35,696 nt of DNA, from NCBI GenBank assembly GCA_017542245.1, contig JAFXXN010000081.1, positions 1 through 35,696 on the forward strand, written 5' to 3'. Origin of the DNA: Lachnospiraceae bacterium (GTDB lineage: Bacteria; Bacillota; Clostridia; Lachnospirales; Lachnospiraceae). Numbering within the stretch: the first letter of the stretch is position 1; every line of letters starts with the position of its first letter. Both the position numbers and the translations under genes were made by a program. The notes below the pieces were generated by a model that saw only the letters and a list, made by a program, of their open reading frames with translations, was not told the DNA's origin and did not search any database. Shown here piece by piece: positions 18,526 to 27,362 of this stretch.

Positions 18526-19722
18526 TTACAATACCGTCTCAAGGTCATCTTCAGGATGTATAGGGATGACCCGGAGGTTCTGGAGCTCCATTATATCTTC
18601 CGTTCGCGGATTATAGCCTACATAATATACAACTATATTAATACCGAGAAGAGACAAGGCGTACAAAGCTTTATTAAGTTCCGCGTCAGCTCCTGTTATG
18701 ACCAGAAAGGCTACCAGGCAGTTTCCAAATGATGTACCATTGATGAGAGAATCAAGAAAAACGGCACTGTTTTCACCTGTCCTGAATTTAACATTTGATA
18801 CCGCCAGACGAAATTCCTCCATCTCATGAGCCATACTGCATGTTGCGGTGGAAGGCACAGATTGGTTGTAGTGGAATGTTACCGGTACGGAAAAAGTTGA
18901 AAAATAATCTGTCAGGGCAAGAATGATCTCGAGACATTTGTTTTCAACCGGAATAAAATCATATTCATCTTCACTTATTCTGTTTGTATCCAGAAAGAGT
19001 GAAATTCCCTGGCGCTGTTCTCCGTAAGTGAGCCTGCTTTTAAGCTTCCCGGTTTTGGCAGTTGCTTTCCAGTTAATACCTTTAAGCAAGTCGCCGGGGA
19101 CGTAATCTCTGACCGCAGCATCAAAATCTGTGGAAAGACTTGGATTTTCCTTAAAAGAAGAGAGGGTTATGTCAGGAATACTCTTTAAAGAATCCAGCTT
19201 GATTATCCTGGGAGAGACAACAGCATTTATCGGCTCAGGTACACGGTAGGTAATTTTGAAAAGCTTAAAAAAATCAATAATGGTGATTTCTTTTATTCCT
19301 ATAAAATAGTCGCCTCTGTATCGGCAGATAAGAGAGGTGTCATATCTGACGCTTTCACCGGGAAGAAGTTCATATTTTGAGGAAGTACCGGCAGCAGTCG
19401 AGGTCTTGCCTTTTTCCTGATCAAAATCTTCGATATAGGAAAAGGTGGAATACATATTTATACTTATATTGCAAAAGTTAAGCAGGTATTCATTCTGAAG
19501 TACAAAATAATACGGGACCGGCTCATATGCCGTAATGTGCTTGACTCCTATAACCTGATAGAGCCGAAAAAAAGCATATACAAAAAGCAGATATACAAGG
19601 GAAATAGGCGCTATAAGGAGCAGTCCGAAAAGTAAGGAGTAACTTACGGGACCGCCGTAGAAGCTTGCCAGCACGACAGCAGATATACAAAGAAGTAAAT
19701 ATATTATACGGTTTCTTTTCAT
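18526..19722 (-). CDS. DUF58 domain protein
   Basis: 398 aa. Two N-terminal membrane helices (about 7-22 and 28-52) are followed by a β-rich part and a DUF58 core with the signature DYVPGDLLKGINWKATAKTG near residues 206-225. After it comes a von Willebrand A-like segment beginning LFLDTNRISEDEYDF; the metal-site DxSxS appears as DTNRI, so classical MIDAS function is doubtful. The start codon lies 2 nt after the stop of the MoxR gene and no strong ribosome binding site is visible, which points to translational coupling. DUF58 proteins pair with MoxR AAA+ ATPases and membrane transglutaminases, exactly the context here. Confidence 0.92.
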   Translation of the reverse strand: MKRNRIIYLLLCISAVVLASFYGGPVSYSLLFGLLLIAPISLVYLLFVYAFFRLYQVIGVKHITAYEPVPYYFVLQNEYLLNFCNISINMYSTFSYIEDFDQEKGKTSTAAGTSSKYELLPGESVRYDTSLICRYRGDYFIGIKEITIIDFFKLFKITYRVPEPINAVVSPRIIKLDSLKSIPDITLSSFKENPSLSTDFDAAVRDYVPGDLLKGINWKATAKTGKLKSRLTYGEQRQGISLFLDTNRISEDEYDFIPVENKCLEIILALTDYFSTFSVPVTFHYNQSVPSTATCSMAHEMEEFRLAVSNVKFRTGENSAVFLDSLINGTSFGNCLVAFLVITGADAELNKALYALSLLGINIVVYYVGYNPRTEDIMELQNLRVIPIHPEDDLETVL

Positions 19723-19724
19723 GA

Positions 19725-20666
19725 TCAGTTTACAGGTACGTTTACTGTTGCGATAAGCGAACGGAGAATTGTTTCGGGATTATCGTGTGCCATACGTGCT
19801 TCAATGGACAGTGGCAGACGATGGAGAAGAACCGGAACATAGAGCTGCTTAATATCATCGGGCTTTACAAAATCACGGCCATCCATTAAGGCGTAAGCCT
19901 GTGCGGCACGTATAAGGGCAAGCATGGCACGGGGACTTGCACCTGTGCGGAAACGGGTTTCATTTCTTGTTGCGGTAATAATGCTGTGTACATATTCAAG
20001 GATATTATCTTTTATAGTTACCTTTTTTGCCATTTCCTCCAGTTCGCACACATCTGAGAGCGAACATACAGGCTTAAGACTTTCAGCGGTTTTATCATTC
20101 AGAAACATTGAGGCCAACCTTAATTCATCCTCTTTTTCCGGATAACCCAAAGAGAGTTTCATCATAAAACGGTCAAGCTGTGCTTCGGGCAGAGGATATG
20201 TTCCGGCAAATTCTATAGGGTTCTGGGTTGCAATTACCATAAAGAGTCCATCTATGCTGTGAGCGGTTCCGTCAACAGTGACTTTGTGTTCCTGCATAGC
20301 CTCTAAGAGTGCGGACTGAGTTTTTGGAGGAGTACGGTTTATTTCGTCTGCAAGGAAGATATTGTTCATGACCGGGCCGGGTCTGTATTCGAATTTTTTT
20401 GTCGCAGAATTATAAATAGTGATTCCGGTAATGTCGGACGGCAATGTGTCAGGTGAAAAAGATACTCTTCCAAAGGAACAGCTGATACTGTTCACCAGGG
20501 AAAGTGCGAGAGTAGTCTTTCCTACACCGGGAACATCTTCGAGCAGAAGATGGCCTCCCGAGATCAGGCAGCAGAGAAGCCGGTCTATTACAGATTCTTT
20601 TCCTGCAAATGCGATATTGATATTGTCTTTGATCTTTTTTATGAGTTGTGCAGCATCCTGAACCAT
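19725..20666 (-). CDS. MoxR-family AAA+ ATPase
   Basis: 313 aa, full length for the family, cytosolic. Walker A is VPGVGKTT (45-52), Walker B NNIFLADEINR (101-111), sensor 1 VIATQNP (144-150), and the C-terminal lid domain includes RTGASPRAMLALIRAAQ. MoxR ATPases act as chaperone-like remodelers, usually of von Willebrand-type or DUF58 partners encoded next door. AAGGAGA precedes the ATG. It is the first gene of a three-gene operon with the DUF58 and TgpA-like genes, read from a promoter at 20731-20759. Confidence 0.94.
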   Translation of the reverse strand: MVQDAAQLIKKIKDNINIAFAGKESVIDRLLCCLISGGHLLLEDVPGVGKTTLALSLVNSISCSFGRVSFSPDTLPSDITGITIYNSATKKFEYRPGPVMNNIFLADEINRTPPKTQSALLEAMQEHKVTVDGTAHSIDGLFMVIATQNPIEFAGTYPLPEAQLDRFMMKLSLGYPEKEDELRLASMFLNDKTAESLKPVCSLSDVCELEEMAKKVTIKDNILEYVHSIITATRNETRFRTGASPRAMLALIRAAQAYALMDGRDFVKPDDIKQLYVPVLLHRLPLSIEARMAHDNPETILRSLIATVNVPVN

Positions 20667-20730
20667 GTTGAAATCTCCTTATATGGACCCTGTCCGTAGC
20701 TTTCTTTTTTATTGGGAAAAGTACGCTTTT

Positions 20731-20759
20731 ATTGTATAATATTTGCATTGACGCGTCAA
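20731..20759 (-). promoter_or_regulatory. Promoter of the moxR operon with palindromic -35 region
   Basis: On the minus strand: TTGACG (20759-20754), 17 bp, TACAAT (20736-20731). The -35 box is inside a perfect palindrome, TTGACGCGTCAA (20748-20759), which could be an operator or simply give the -35 sequence on both strands. Confidence 0.65.
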
Positions 20760-20800
20760 GATAATTCTACCTTATGGTGTCCAACAAAACAGAAACAATC

Positions 20801-20847
20801 AAAAAGACGGTTCTATGATCGACTTACCTATCCATCATAGAACCGTC
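20801..20847 (-). terminator. Rho-independent terminator of the GH43 gene
   Basis: A 14-bp perfect inverted repeat (20806-20819 with 20834-20847, core GACGGTTCTATGAT) is followed on the minus strand by TTTTT (20805-20801). It lies 19 bp after the GH43 stop codon. Confidence 0.9.
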
Positions 20848-20866
20848 ACCCTAAACGATAAACTTC

Positions 20867-22618
20867 TTATTCAAATATCCAGTCAATTATTTCATAACCC
20901 TCGCCCTTAAAGGTAAAGAAGATGTCTTTAAGACCTGAAATGGAACTGTCAAGAACTGCCTCACAGACAGTTGTCTCGTTTCCGTCACTCTTAACAGGGA
21001 TGTAACCTGCAACTTCACCGTTTACCTTTCCGGTTGTTACACGGATAATACCGTCTTTCCCATTGGTCTTTACGGTTGCTTTTACTTTTGTTGCTCCCTT
21101 ATCGCCAAAGTCTGCTCCCTGAAGTTTAACATAGTCACCGTCATTGATAGCGGTAAGAAGGAGCTTGCCACATCCGTACTTTTGCGATATCTCATCGGCG
21201 GGTGCCGTATCAACACCTCCCATAGCGGCAAATGTAGCACCGTTTATGGTTTCAAAAGGATTAAGGGTTCCAACCTGTTTCCTTATATTTTTTGTCATCT
21301 TGATATCGCCTATTGTTCCGTCTTCACCCATTGTAAATTCATCTATACTGGTTGAACGGTAACCTTTGAGTATACCTTGAGCCTGTTCAAGAATACGTGT
21401 ATGGTAAGTAATGTACCACTGATCTTTAAACTTAAATACAGCGTGATGGTTATTTCCTCCAAGTCCGAAGAAATGTCCGGGATTTTTAAGAATCCTCTCT
21501 TTGAATGTGAACGGTCCTAAAGGATTCTTGCTCTCCATAACTATTATCTCGCCGTTCTCAAATCCGTATTCATCGGTTCCTGCTTTATCCACACTGAAGT
21601 TACTGCAATATGTATAATAGTAAGTATTATTATACTTATGGATTCCTGAATCCTCAAACAGATATGGCGCATCAATTGTAACAGGAACATCTTTAAGGCT
21701 CATCATGTCTTCTCCGAGTTCGGCACATCTGGCAGTCATGGGATGGGCCGCCTTGGGCTGTCCGTCTTCTCCTCTCGGAACGCCGCCTCCGAAATAGATA
21801 TAAGCTCTTCCGTCATCATCAACAAGTACTGCCGGGTCAAAGAGCCACTCTACATTACCGCAATTCTCCATATCTCTTCTGATAAGACCGTGTCCTAATT
21901 CGTCCACAAAAGGTCCTACCGGGCTGTCGGAACATACCACGCCTATTCCGCCGCCGTTATCTGCAAAATACAGGAAGAACTTAGGTTTGCCATCTATCAT
22001 TTTCCATGCGGCTGCGGGTGCCCATGAGTTATGTGCCCATTTTGTAGCTCCGTTTGTTCCTGCAATCGTTATCTCACCATGGTCGGTAAAATTTATCATA
22101 TCCTTGGTTGAAACCACATAAAGACTTCTGATCTGGCTGTAAGAATTTTCCTTTATTTCGCCTGCTGCGTCATATTCATAAGAATCGGCAGTCATATAAA
22201 AATACACTGTGTCTTCATATACAAGTGCAAACGGATCTGCTCCATAATGCTGCTCAATGATGGGGTTATTGTTGTTTACCCCCTTGTAACTCATAGAAAG
22301 TATCATTCCCTTAAATGCCTCTGCATAATCCATCGGTTCTTCCTCCTCACCGGCGGTTTCATTTATTCCGCCTTCACTGTCATCTTTTTCTTTAATCCCT
22401 GCTTCCCAGTCCTGTTCATTTCCGGAGACTTCCGTGCTTTCTGATAATCCGGGCGTTTCATTTTCTTTTCCGGATGTATCCTCTGCCACAGCCGGAGATA
22501 TTTCAGTTCCGGCATCAGACTCCGGAACCGGCTCCTGTTTGGTTTTGCACCCTGTAAGTCCTATGAGCCCCGCAATAATCAGAACAGTCACAGTATTTTT
22601 CAAAATTTTGTAAATCAT
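20867..22618 (-). CDS. GH43-family glycoside hydrolase lipoprotein with C-terminal CBM6-like domain
   Basis: 583 aa. The signal peptide ends in the lipobox LTGC (Cys24); residues about 26-95 are a Glu/Ser/Gly-rich linker. The five-bladed propeller of GH43 spans about 115-450. Likely catalytic residues are Asp128 (GADPFAL, base), Asp261 (LFDPAVLVDDDG, pKa modulator) and Glu322 (YLFEDSGIHK, acid). Residues about 455-583 look like a CBM6-type β-sandwich (ATFAAMGGVDT, NDGDYVKLQGADFG). The combination resembles arabinoxylan arabinofuranohydrolases, so removal of arabinose from xylan or cleavage of arabinan at the cell surface is plausible; exact specificity cannot be read from sequence. AAGGA precedes the ATG, and AT-rich -10-like sequences lie at 22640-22660 on the minus strand. 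It is monocistronic, with its own terminator. Confidence 0.9.
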   Translation of the reverse strand: MIYKILKNTVTVLIIAGLIGLTGCKTKQEPVPESDAGTEISPAVAEDTSGKENETPGLSESTEVSGNEQDWEAGIKEKDDSEGGINETAGEEEEPMDYAEAFKGMILSMSYKGVNNNNPIIEQHYGADPFALVYEDTVYFYMTADSYEYDAAGEIKENSYSQIRSLYVVSTKDMINFTDHGEITIAGTNGATKWAHNSWAPAAAWKMIDGKPKFFLYFADNGGGIGVVCSDSPVGPFVDELGHGLIRRDMENCGNVEWLFDPAVLVDDDGRAYIYFGGGVPRGEDGQPKAAHPMTARCAELGEDMMSLKDVPVTIDAPYLFEDSGIHKYNNTYYYTYCSNFSVDKAGTDEYGFENGEIIVMESKNPLGPFTFKERILKNPGHFFGLGGNNHHAVFKFKDQWYITYHTRILEQAQGILKGYRSTSIDEFTMGEDGTIGDIKMTKNIRKQVGTLNPFETINGATFAAMGGVDTAPADEISQKYGCGKLLLTAINDGDYVKLQGADFGDKGATKVKATVKTNGKDGIIRVTTGKVNGEVAGYIPVKSDGNETTVCEAVLDSSISGLKDIFFTFKGEGYEIIDWIFE

Positions 22619-22737
22619 ATCGTTCCTTATAAAAGCCTCCCAATATAATATACTTATTTATAATACACCATTATTCTTCAGAATTCTAATACATTATTGC
22701 TCATTTCATTGTGATTCATGCCGGACGGAATAAACTC

Positions 22738-23550
22738 TCATTCAGACTCCGGCATCATATCCTCTGGGTTATAGCTGATACTTACCAGTTTAAGCCCTTC
22801 GGCGGGAGCCTTGGGGCCGGCTGCCTTTCTATCACGGCTGTTCAAGATTTCTTTCACATGTTCCGGCGGATAAAAATGATAACCGACTTTACACAGAGTT
22901 CCGACTATAATGCGCACCATATTATATAGGAAACCATTTCCGCTGATCCTGATTTTTATGTCATGAGCGTCATAAGTCCGGCGGCTGTTTTCGCCTGTAT
23001 CATTCGCCTCACTGTTTTCACATATTATATCAAGAGAATAGATATTTCTGACCGTTGTTTTCACTTGTGCATGTGCTGAGCAGAAACTTGCAAAATCATG
23101 CTCACCTTTAAGATATTCTGCTGCCTTTCGCATCGCTTCCACATCAAGAGGCACATAAACAAAATACGAATATCTTCTTTTCAGCGGATCAGGATGAACT
23201 GCATTATATATGGAATATTCATAGGTCTTAATACAATCAGCATGTCTTGGATGAAAGTCCGGTTTAACCTCACAGCTTGACAGACAAACTATATCTTTGG
23301 GCAATCTCTGATTCAGAGCAAAACAAATCTTATCTGCCGGAATGCGGGTTTCCGTATCAAATACCGCTACATTTCCCTCAGCATGCACACCCGAATCGGT
23401 GCGTGAAGCTCCGGCTATAATAATATCTTCTTTAAGAAGCTCACTCAATGCCTTATTAATTACCTGTTCAACAGCTGTCCCATTCGGCTGCATCTGCCAT
23501 CCGACATAATCCGTACCGTCATATGCAATTTTCAGCATTATGCGTCGCAC
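22738..23550 (-). CDS. truA: tRNA pseudouridine(38-40) synthase
   Basis: 270 aa from a GTG start that lies 7 nt after AAGGAG; a TTG six codons upstream overlaps that site, and the ATG four codons downstream is too far from it. TruA isomerises uridines 38-40 in the anticodon stem-loop of many tRNAs. The N-terminal KIAYDGTDYVGWQ and the catalytic loop ASRTDSGVHAEG (Asp52) identify it; the loop's usual Gly before Arg is Ser here. C-terminal GNGFLYNMVRIIVGTL is also typical. It is the last gene after ecfA1-ecfA2-ecfT, the same order found in many Firmicutes, with a 39-bp gap from ecfT. Confidence 0.95.
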   Translation of the reverse strand: MRRIMLKIAYDGTDYVGWQMQPNGTAVEQVINKALSELLKEDIIIAGASRTDSGVHAEGNVAVFDTETRIPADKICFALNQRLPKDIVCLSSCEVKPDFHPRHADCIKTYEYSIYNAVHPDPLKRRYSYFVYVPLDVEAMRKAAEYLKGEHDFASFCSAHAQVKTTVRNIYSLDIICENSEANDTGENSRRTYDAHDIKIRISGNGFLYNMVRIIVGTLCKVGYHFYPPEHVKEILNSRDRKAAGPKAPAEGLKLVSISYNPEDMMPESE

Positions 23551-23589
23551 CTGTTCTCTCCTTTTCAACTTTTAAAACTATCCGAGTAA

Positions 23590-24381
23590 TTACGGAATAA
23601 ATACTGCTCCGACAATAAGCCCTATAAGTGCCAGATATGCAAAAAGATCACGCAGATGATATTTTAAGGGTTTCATTTTTGTTCTGCCGGCTCCGCCATG
23701 ATAACATCTGGCCTCCATTGCTTCTGCAAGATCTCCTGCACGCCTGAAAGCAGATAAGAATAACGGGATAAGTATCGGAACCATAGCTTTAGCTCTCTTT
23801 ATAACTCCGCCGGATTCAAAATCTGCTCCTCTGGCCTGCTGTGCTTTCATTATCTTATTAGTTTCTTCAAGTAATATAGGTATAAATCTTAAAGCTATGG
23901 ATATCATCATAGCCAATTCATGCACCGGTACTTTTATAACCTTCAAAAATCCAAATACACTCTCCATCCCGCTAGTAAGTTTATTGGGTGTGGTAGTATA
24001 CGTCATCAGTGAGGATCCAAATACCAGCATAATTAGTCTCAAGCCCATGAAAAGGGCGGCATATATACCTTCCTTCGTTACCTTAAATATCCACCATTCT
24101 CCTATTACCTCTCCCGGAGTCAGCAGAAGGTTGAATATCATCATAAAAAGCAGAAGGAACAATATCGGACGAATTCCTTTTAAGATATATTTTATCGGAA
24201 TCCTTGCCAGAATAGTTACTCCGATCACAAACCCTCCGCATAGCAGAAATCCCCAGAAGGTTTTAAACAAAAATACGGAAACTATGAACATAAGTGTTCC
24301 CAGAAATTTAGTGCGGGGATCAAGCCTGTGGATTACCGAATCGACCGGATAGTATTGTCCTAAAGTCAAATCTCTAAGCAT
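23590..24381 (-). CDS. ecfT: ECF transporter transmembrane component
   Basis: 263 aa, the usual size. It is the scaffold subunit of group II energy-coupling factor transporters, joining the two ATPases to interchangeable vitamin-binding S components. N-terminal YPVDSVIHRLDPRTK is characteristic. Several membrane helices fill residues about 28-145 and 240-262. The two cytosolic coupling helices carry the Ala-Arg-Gly-type motifs: QQARGADFES (ARG at 183-185) and MEARCYHGG (about 222-230, where Cys replaces Gly). It lies 25 bp after ecfA2. No S component gene is in the window, as expected for a shared module. Confidence 0.94.
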   Translation of the reverse strand: MLRDLTLGQYYPVDSVIHRLDPRTKFLGTLMFIVSVFLFKTFWGFLLCGGFVIGVTILARIPIKYILKGIRPILFLLLFMMIFNLLLTPGEVIGEWWIFKVTKEGIYAALFMGLRLIMLVFGSSLMTYTTTPNKLTSGMESVFGFLKVIKVPVHELAMMISIALRFIPILLEETNKIMKAQQARGADFESGGVIKRAKAMVPILIPLFLSAFRRAGDLAEAMEARCYHGGAGRTKMKPLKYHLRDLFAYLALIGLIVGAVFIP

Positions 24382-24406
24382 TTTTCTTCCTATTTATATA
24401 CAATAT

Positions 24407-25285
24407 TTATGATGTCGGGGGCAAAACCCTGTCTTGCTCCAAGCCAAAACATTCTTCTATAGAAGCAATTGCCTCTTCAACAGTCAGGCAGCTTTCATCA
24501 ACATCAAACCCGACAGATTTTAATTTTCTTACCAGTTGAGTACATTGCGGGATTTCCAATCCCATACTCCGCAGCTCTGCTTCATGTCCAAAAACTTTTC
24601 TTGGTTCATCGTCAAATCTTATTTCACCGTTATGTATAACTATTATTCTCTCAGCGTATTCAGCAACATCTTCCATGCTGTGAGAAACGAGAATTATCGT
24701 AATTTTCTTCTCTTCGTGCAATTTTTTCAGAAGATTTAAAATCTCCGTACGGCCTGCAGGATCAAGGCCTGCAGTTGGTTCGTCAAGAATAAGTATTTTA
24801 GGATTACATGCCAGCACTCCCGCTATGGCAACTCTCCTTTTCTGCCCTCCCGAAAGTTCAAATGGTGACGCATCGATCAGATCCTCTCCGATCCCAACCG
24901 CTTTTAAAGCATCATATGCCGCAACCTCTGCCTCAAGTTTAGAAAAGCCCATATTATTCGGACCAAAAAGAACGTCCTTAATGACAGTCGTTTCAAAAAG
25001 CTGGTGCTCAGGATATTGAAATACAAGTCCGACCTTGCGCCTTAACTCACGCATTTTGAAATCTTTGTCGTAAATATCGGCTCCGTTAAAATATATATTC
25101 CCCGATTCCGGTTTTATAAGTCCGTTCATATGCTGTATAAGTGTGGATTTACCGGATCCCGTATGACCGATGAGTCCGATAAACTCGTCATCCGGTATCG
25201 CCAAACTTATATTTTTCAAAGCTGCCGTTTCAAAGGCAGTCCCTTTTCCATAATAATAATTTATCTTATCGAGTATGAGAGACAT
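24407..25285 (-). CDS. ecfA2: ECF transporter ATPase A2
   Basis: 292 aa ABC ATPase. Walker A GHTGSGKST (40-48), Q-loop VFQYPEHQLFETT, signature ELSGGQKRR (LSGGQ at 144-148), Walker B ILILDEP (Asp168-Glu169), switch His in LVSHSMEDV. The C-terminal extension after about residue 225 is typical of EcfA and contacts EcfT. It forms a heterodimer with EcfA1, energising uptake of vitamins through many S components. GGAG precedes the ATG. Assignment as A2 rests on the gene order (second ATPase, next to ecfT) and the YYYGKGTAFETAALKNIS start. Confidence 0.93.
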   Translation of the reverse strand: MSLILDKINYYYGKGTAFETAALKNISLAIPDDEFIGLIGHTGSGKSTLIQHMNGLIKPESGNIYFNGADIYDKDFKMRELRRKVGLVFQYPEHQLFETTVIKDVLFGPNNMGFSKLEAEVAAYDALKAVGIGEDLIDASPFELSGGQKRRVAIAGVLACNPKILILDEPTAGLDPAGRTEILNLLKKLHEEKKITIILVSHSMEDVAEYAERIIVIHNGEIRFDDEPRKVFGHEAELRSMGLEIPQCTQLVRKLKSVGFDVDESCLTVEEAIASIEECFGLEQDRVLPPTS

Positions 25286-25310
25286 TTTTTATCAACTCCG
25301 TTTCGGTCAT

Positions 25311-26162
25311 TCATCCGGTAACTATCTTTTTTAGTCCTTCAGTCAGTTCATCAACAGTAAGTACACATTCGGGCAAGGGAAGCCCCGCTAATCTTAACCG
25401 GTATGCTATTTCAGTCACCTGAGGAACATCAAGTTTATATTCTGCCAGTTCTTCTACTTTTGAAAATATCTGTCTTGGAGTTCCCTGCATGACTACACTG
25501 CCTTTTTCCATAACAAATACCTTATCTGCCCCGATAACCTCAGACATATAATGTGTTATCAGAATGATTGTTATTCCCTCATTTTTGTTAAGTTCGGCTA
25601 TAGTTTGTATTACCTCTTTTCTTCCTTCCGGATCAAGCATGGCTGTAGGTTCATCAAGTACAATACAATCAGGTTTCATAGCCAGTATCCCTGCTATAGC
25701 CACCCTCTGTTTCTGACCGCCCGAAAGATTATTTGGCGACTTCTCCCTGTAAGCAGTCATTCCTGTTTTTTCAAGTGCTACCGCAACTCTCTCCCAAATC
25801 TCTTTTGTTGGAACACCCAGATTTTCGGGACCGAATCCAACATCCTCTTCCACAAGGCTGGCTATTATCTGATTATCCGGATTTTGAAAAACCATGCCTG
25901 TTTTTTCGCGAATGCTTAAAAGATTCTCATTCTCTTTAGTATCAAGATTTTCAATATAGACTGTGCCTTCCGTTGGTTTGAGTAAAGCATTTATATGTCT
26001 TGCAAGGGTTGATTTGCCTGAACCGTTAGCTCCCAGGACAGCTATAAATTCTCCTTTTTTTACATCAAGGTCTATCTCATTGAGAGCTTTATTAATGCTT
26101 TCAACATTTCCTTCCTCATCACGTCTTATGTAATCAAACGACACTTTGTCAAAATTAACCAT
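25311..26162 (-). CDS. ecfA1: ECF transporter ATPase A1
   Basis: 283 aa ABC ATPase. Walker A GANGSGKST (44-52), Q-loop VFQNPDNQIIASLVEEDVGFG, signature NLSGGQKQR (LSGGQ at 146-150), Walker B CIVLDEPTAMLDP, switch His in LITHYMSEV. The NPDNQ and VEEDV(A/G)FGPEN sequences are typical of the A1 type. It pairs with EcfA2 (25-bp gap) and EcfT. It is the first gene of the ecfA1-ecfA2-ecfT-truA operon, with a consensus promoter at 26217-26245. In many Firmicutes this cluster sits right after rplQ at the end of the ribosomal protein region; here it lies on the opposite strand upstream of the S10 operon. Confidence 0.94.
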   Translation of the reverse strand: MVNFDKVSFDYIRRDEEGNVESINKALNEIDLDVKKGEFIAVLGANGSGKSTLARHINALLKPTEGTVYIENLDTKENENLLSIREKTGMVFQNPDNQIIASLVEEDVGFGPENLGVPTKEIWERVAVALEKTGMTAYREKSPNNLSGGQKQRVAIAGILAMKPDCIVLDEPTAMLDPEGRKEVIQTIAELNKNEGITIILITHYMSEVIGADKVFVMEKGSVVMQGTPRQIFSKVEELAEYKLDVPQVTEIAYRLRLAGLPLPECVLTVDELTEGLKKIVTG

Positions 26163-26216
26163 AATTCCGCTCCGTATACACCATTCATCCCTGATCTTGT
26201 CTGATAATACTTCTAT

Positions 26217-26245
26217 ATTATGCTTATAGGCAGCTTGATTGTCAA
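26217..26245 (-). promoter_or_regulatory. Promoter of the ecfA1 operon
   Basis: On the minus strand: TTGACA (26245-26240), 17 bp, CATAAT (26222-26217), about 55 bp before the ecfA1 ATG. Confidence 0.7.
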
Positions 26246-26251
26246 GCTTTT

Positions 26252-26299
26252 TTAAAAAAGAAAAAACCGTACCTTACATATAACATGGAAAGTACGGTT
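26252..26299 (-). terminator. Rho-independent terminator
   Basis: AACCGTAC (26265-26272) pairs with GTACGGTT (26292-26299); on the minus strand a T-rich tract follows (26264-26252). It ends transcription of the 26314-27120 gene just before the ecfA1 promoter. Confidence 0.85.
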
Positions 26300-26313
26300 C
26301 TTGTTTAAAACAA

Positions 26314-27120
26314 TTACCAGTATATAGGATTTGCAACTATTACATTTTCCTTAAAATCTTTAACGTTGATCCAGCCCTTAACTCCACCGCTGGTCCTTAC
26401 GTATGCAGCAATAACGTTTCCTTTCTTATCCTGCCTTATCTTCTTTATGGTAAAGTCTTCCTTCTTTCCGAGTAAACCTGCAACAGAATCAAATTTTAAA
26501 CTGGTGTATATATTAGCGCTTACAACTGATGTATGCTTAGGCTTATATGTTGCAACAGAAGTATATGAAGTAAGTTTCAATTTCTGTGTTTTTGTACTGT
26601 ACTTATATACCTTTGAAACATATACGCACCCAAAAGGCCCGCCTACAGTTTCAATAAATGTTACACGGTTCTTTTTTGTCTGAGTTACAAGACAGTCTTT
26701 TGCAGAAACATGCTTTCCGGAGAATTCTGCTGAGAAAAGTTTAGTAAGATTTCCTTTTTTATCGTATCTGAAAACAGTAAAATCAGAGCCCTCACAATTA
26801 AACTCTACAACAACTTCCTTGTACTTATCCTTTGAATAAATATCAAGAACAGAAACCGTACACCGATCATAAGTCTTGCTTCCTGCAGAAAGTACAGCTA
26901 CTTCTTTTCCGTTTATCAGAAGCGTAGCCCTATCAACAGAATTTCCTTTTGTGGTATAAGTGACTCTTATAGATTCTTTCTTGCCGTTTCCGTTAATGTC
27001 CTTGTAAATTGTTTCTCCGGCCTCATACGCCGAAATCTTTACATTTCCAGCACTTACCAAACCGATCAATACTACTGTGAAGAAAGCCAGTAATAATGAC
27101 CATCTAAACTTTTTGTTCAT
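26314..27120 (-). CDS. Secreted protein of unknown function
   Basis: 268 aa. A signal peptide of about 32 residues (hydrophobic 8-24, end near KISA) indicates export. Residues 41-50 read KDINGNGKKE, like a single Ca-binding or VCBS-type loop (D-x-N-x-N-G). The middle (about 55-190) is strand-rich and alternates with Lys-rich turns; the final 60 residues, ending GGVKGWINVKDFKENV, look like a bacterial SH3-like domain. Such proteins may associate with peptidoglycan, but there is no direct evidence here. GGGAGG lies 8-9 nt before the ATG. The gene has its own consensus promoter and terminator, so it is monocistronic. Confidence 0.82.
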   Translation of the reverse strand: MNKKFRWSLLLAFFTVVLIGLVSAGNVKISAYEAGETIYKDINGNGKKESIRVTYTTKGNSVDRATLLINGKEVAVLSAGSKTYDRCTVSVLDIYSKDKYKEVVVEFNCEGSDFTVFRYDKKGNLTKLFSAEFSGKHVSAKDCLVTQTKKNRVTFIETVGGPFGCVYVSKVYKYSTKTQKLKLTSYTSVATYKPKHTSVVSANIYTSLKFDSVAGLLGKKEDFTIKKIRQDKKGNVIAAYVRTSGGVKGWINVKDFKENVIVANPIYW

Positions 27121-27152
27121 ATTTATTATCCTCCCTCAAATTTAGTTTCTAT

Positions 27153-27181
27153 AGTATACCTCAAAATCAGCTTTTTTTCAA
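27153..27181 (-). promoter_or_regulatory. Promoter of the 26314-27120 gene
   Basis: On the minus strand: TTGAAA (27181-27176), 17 bp, TATACT (27158-27153). A second CTTGAAAAAAA lies just upstream, so the -35 region is duplicated. Confidence 0.7.
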
Positions 27182-27266
27182 GTTTTTTTTCAAGACTATA
27201 TGACAAAAAACTATAAATTGAGGACCAAAGCTGTACGCAAAATACAAAAAGATAGACCAGATACTA

Positions 27267-27295
27267 TTGATATAAAGTGTGTATTATGGTATACT
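27267..27295 (+). promoter_or_regulatory. Sigma-A type promoter
   Basis: TTGATA (27267-27272), 17 bp, TATACT (27290-27295). It drives the frameshifted ORF at 27363 and possibly the two fn3/DUF6273 genes downstream. Confidence 0.65.
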
Positions 27296-27362
27296 ATAAA
27301 TATCTTTTATATAAAGAAAATGTTATAGCATTTAATAAAAAACGACGTAAGGAGGAGTTTAT

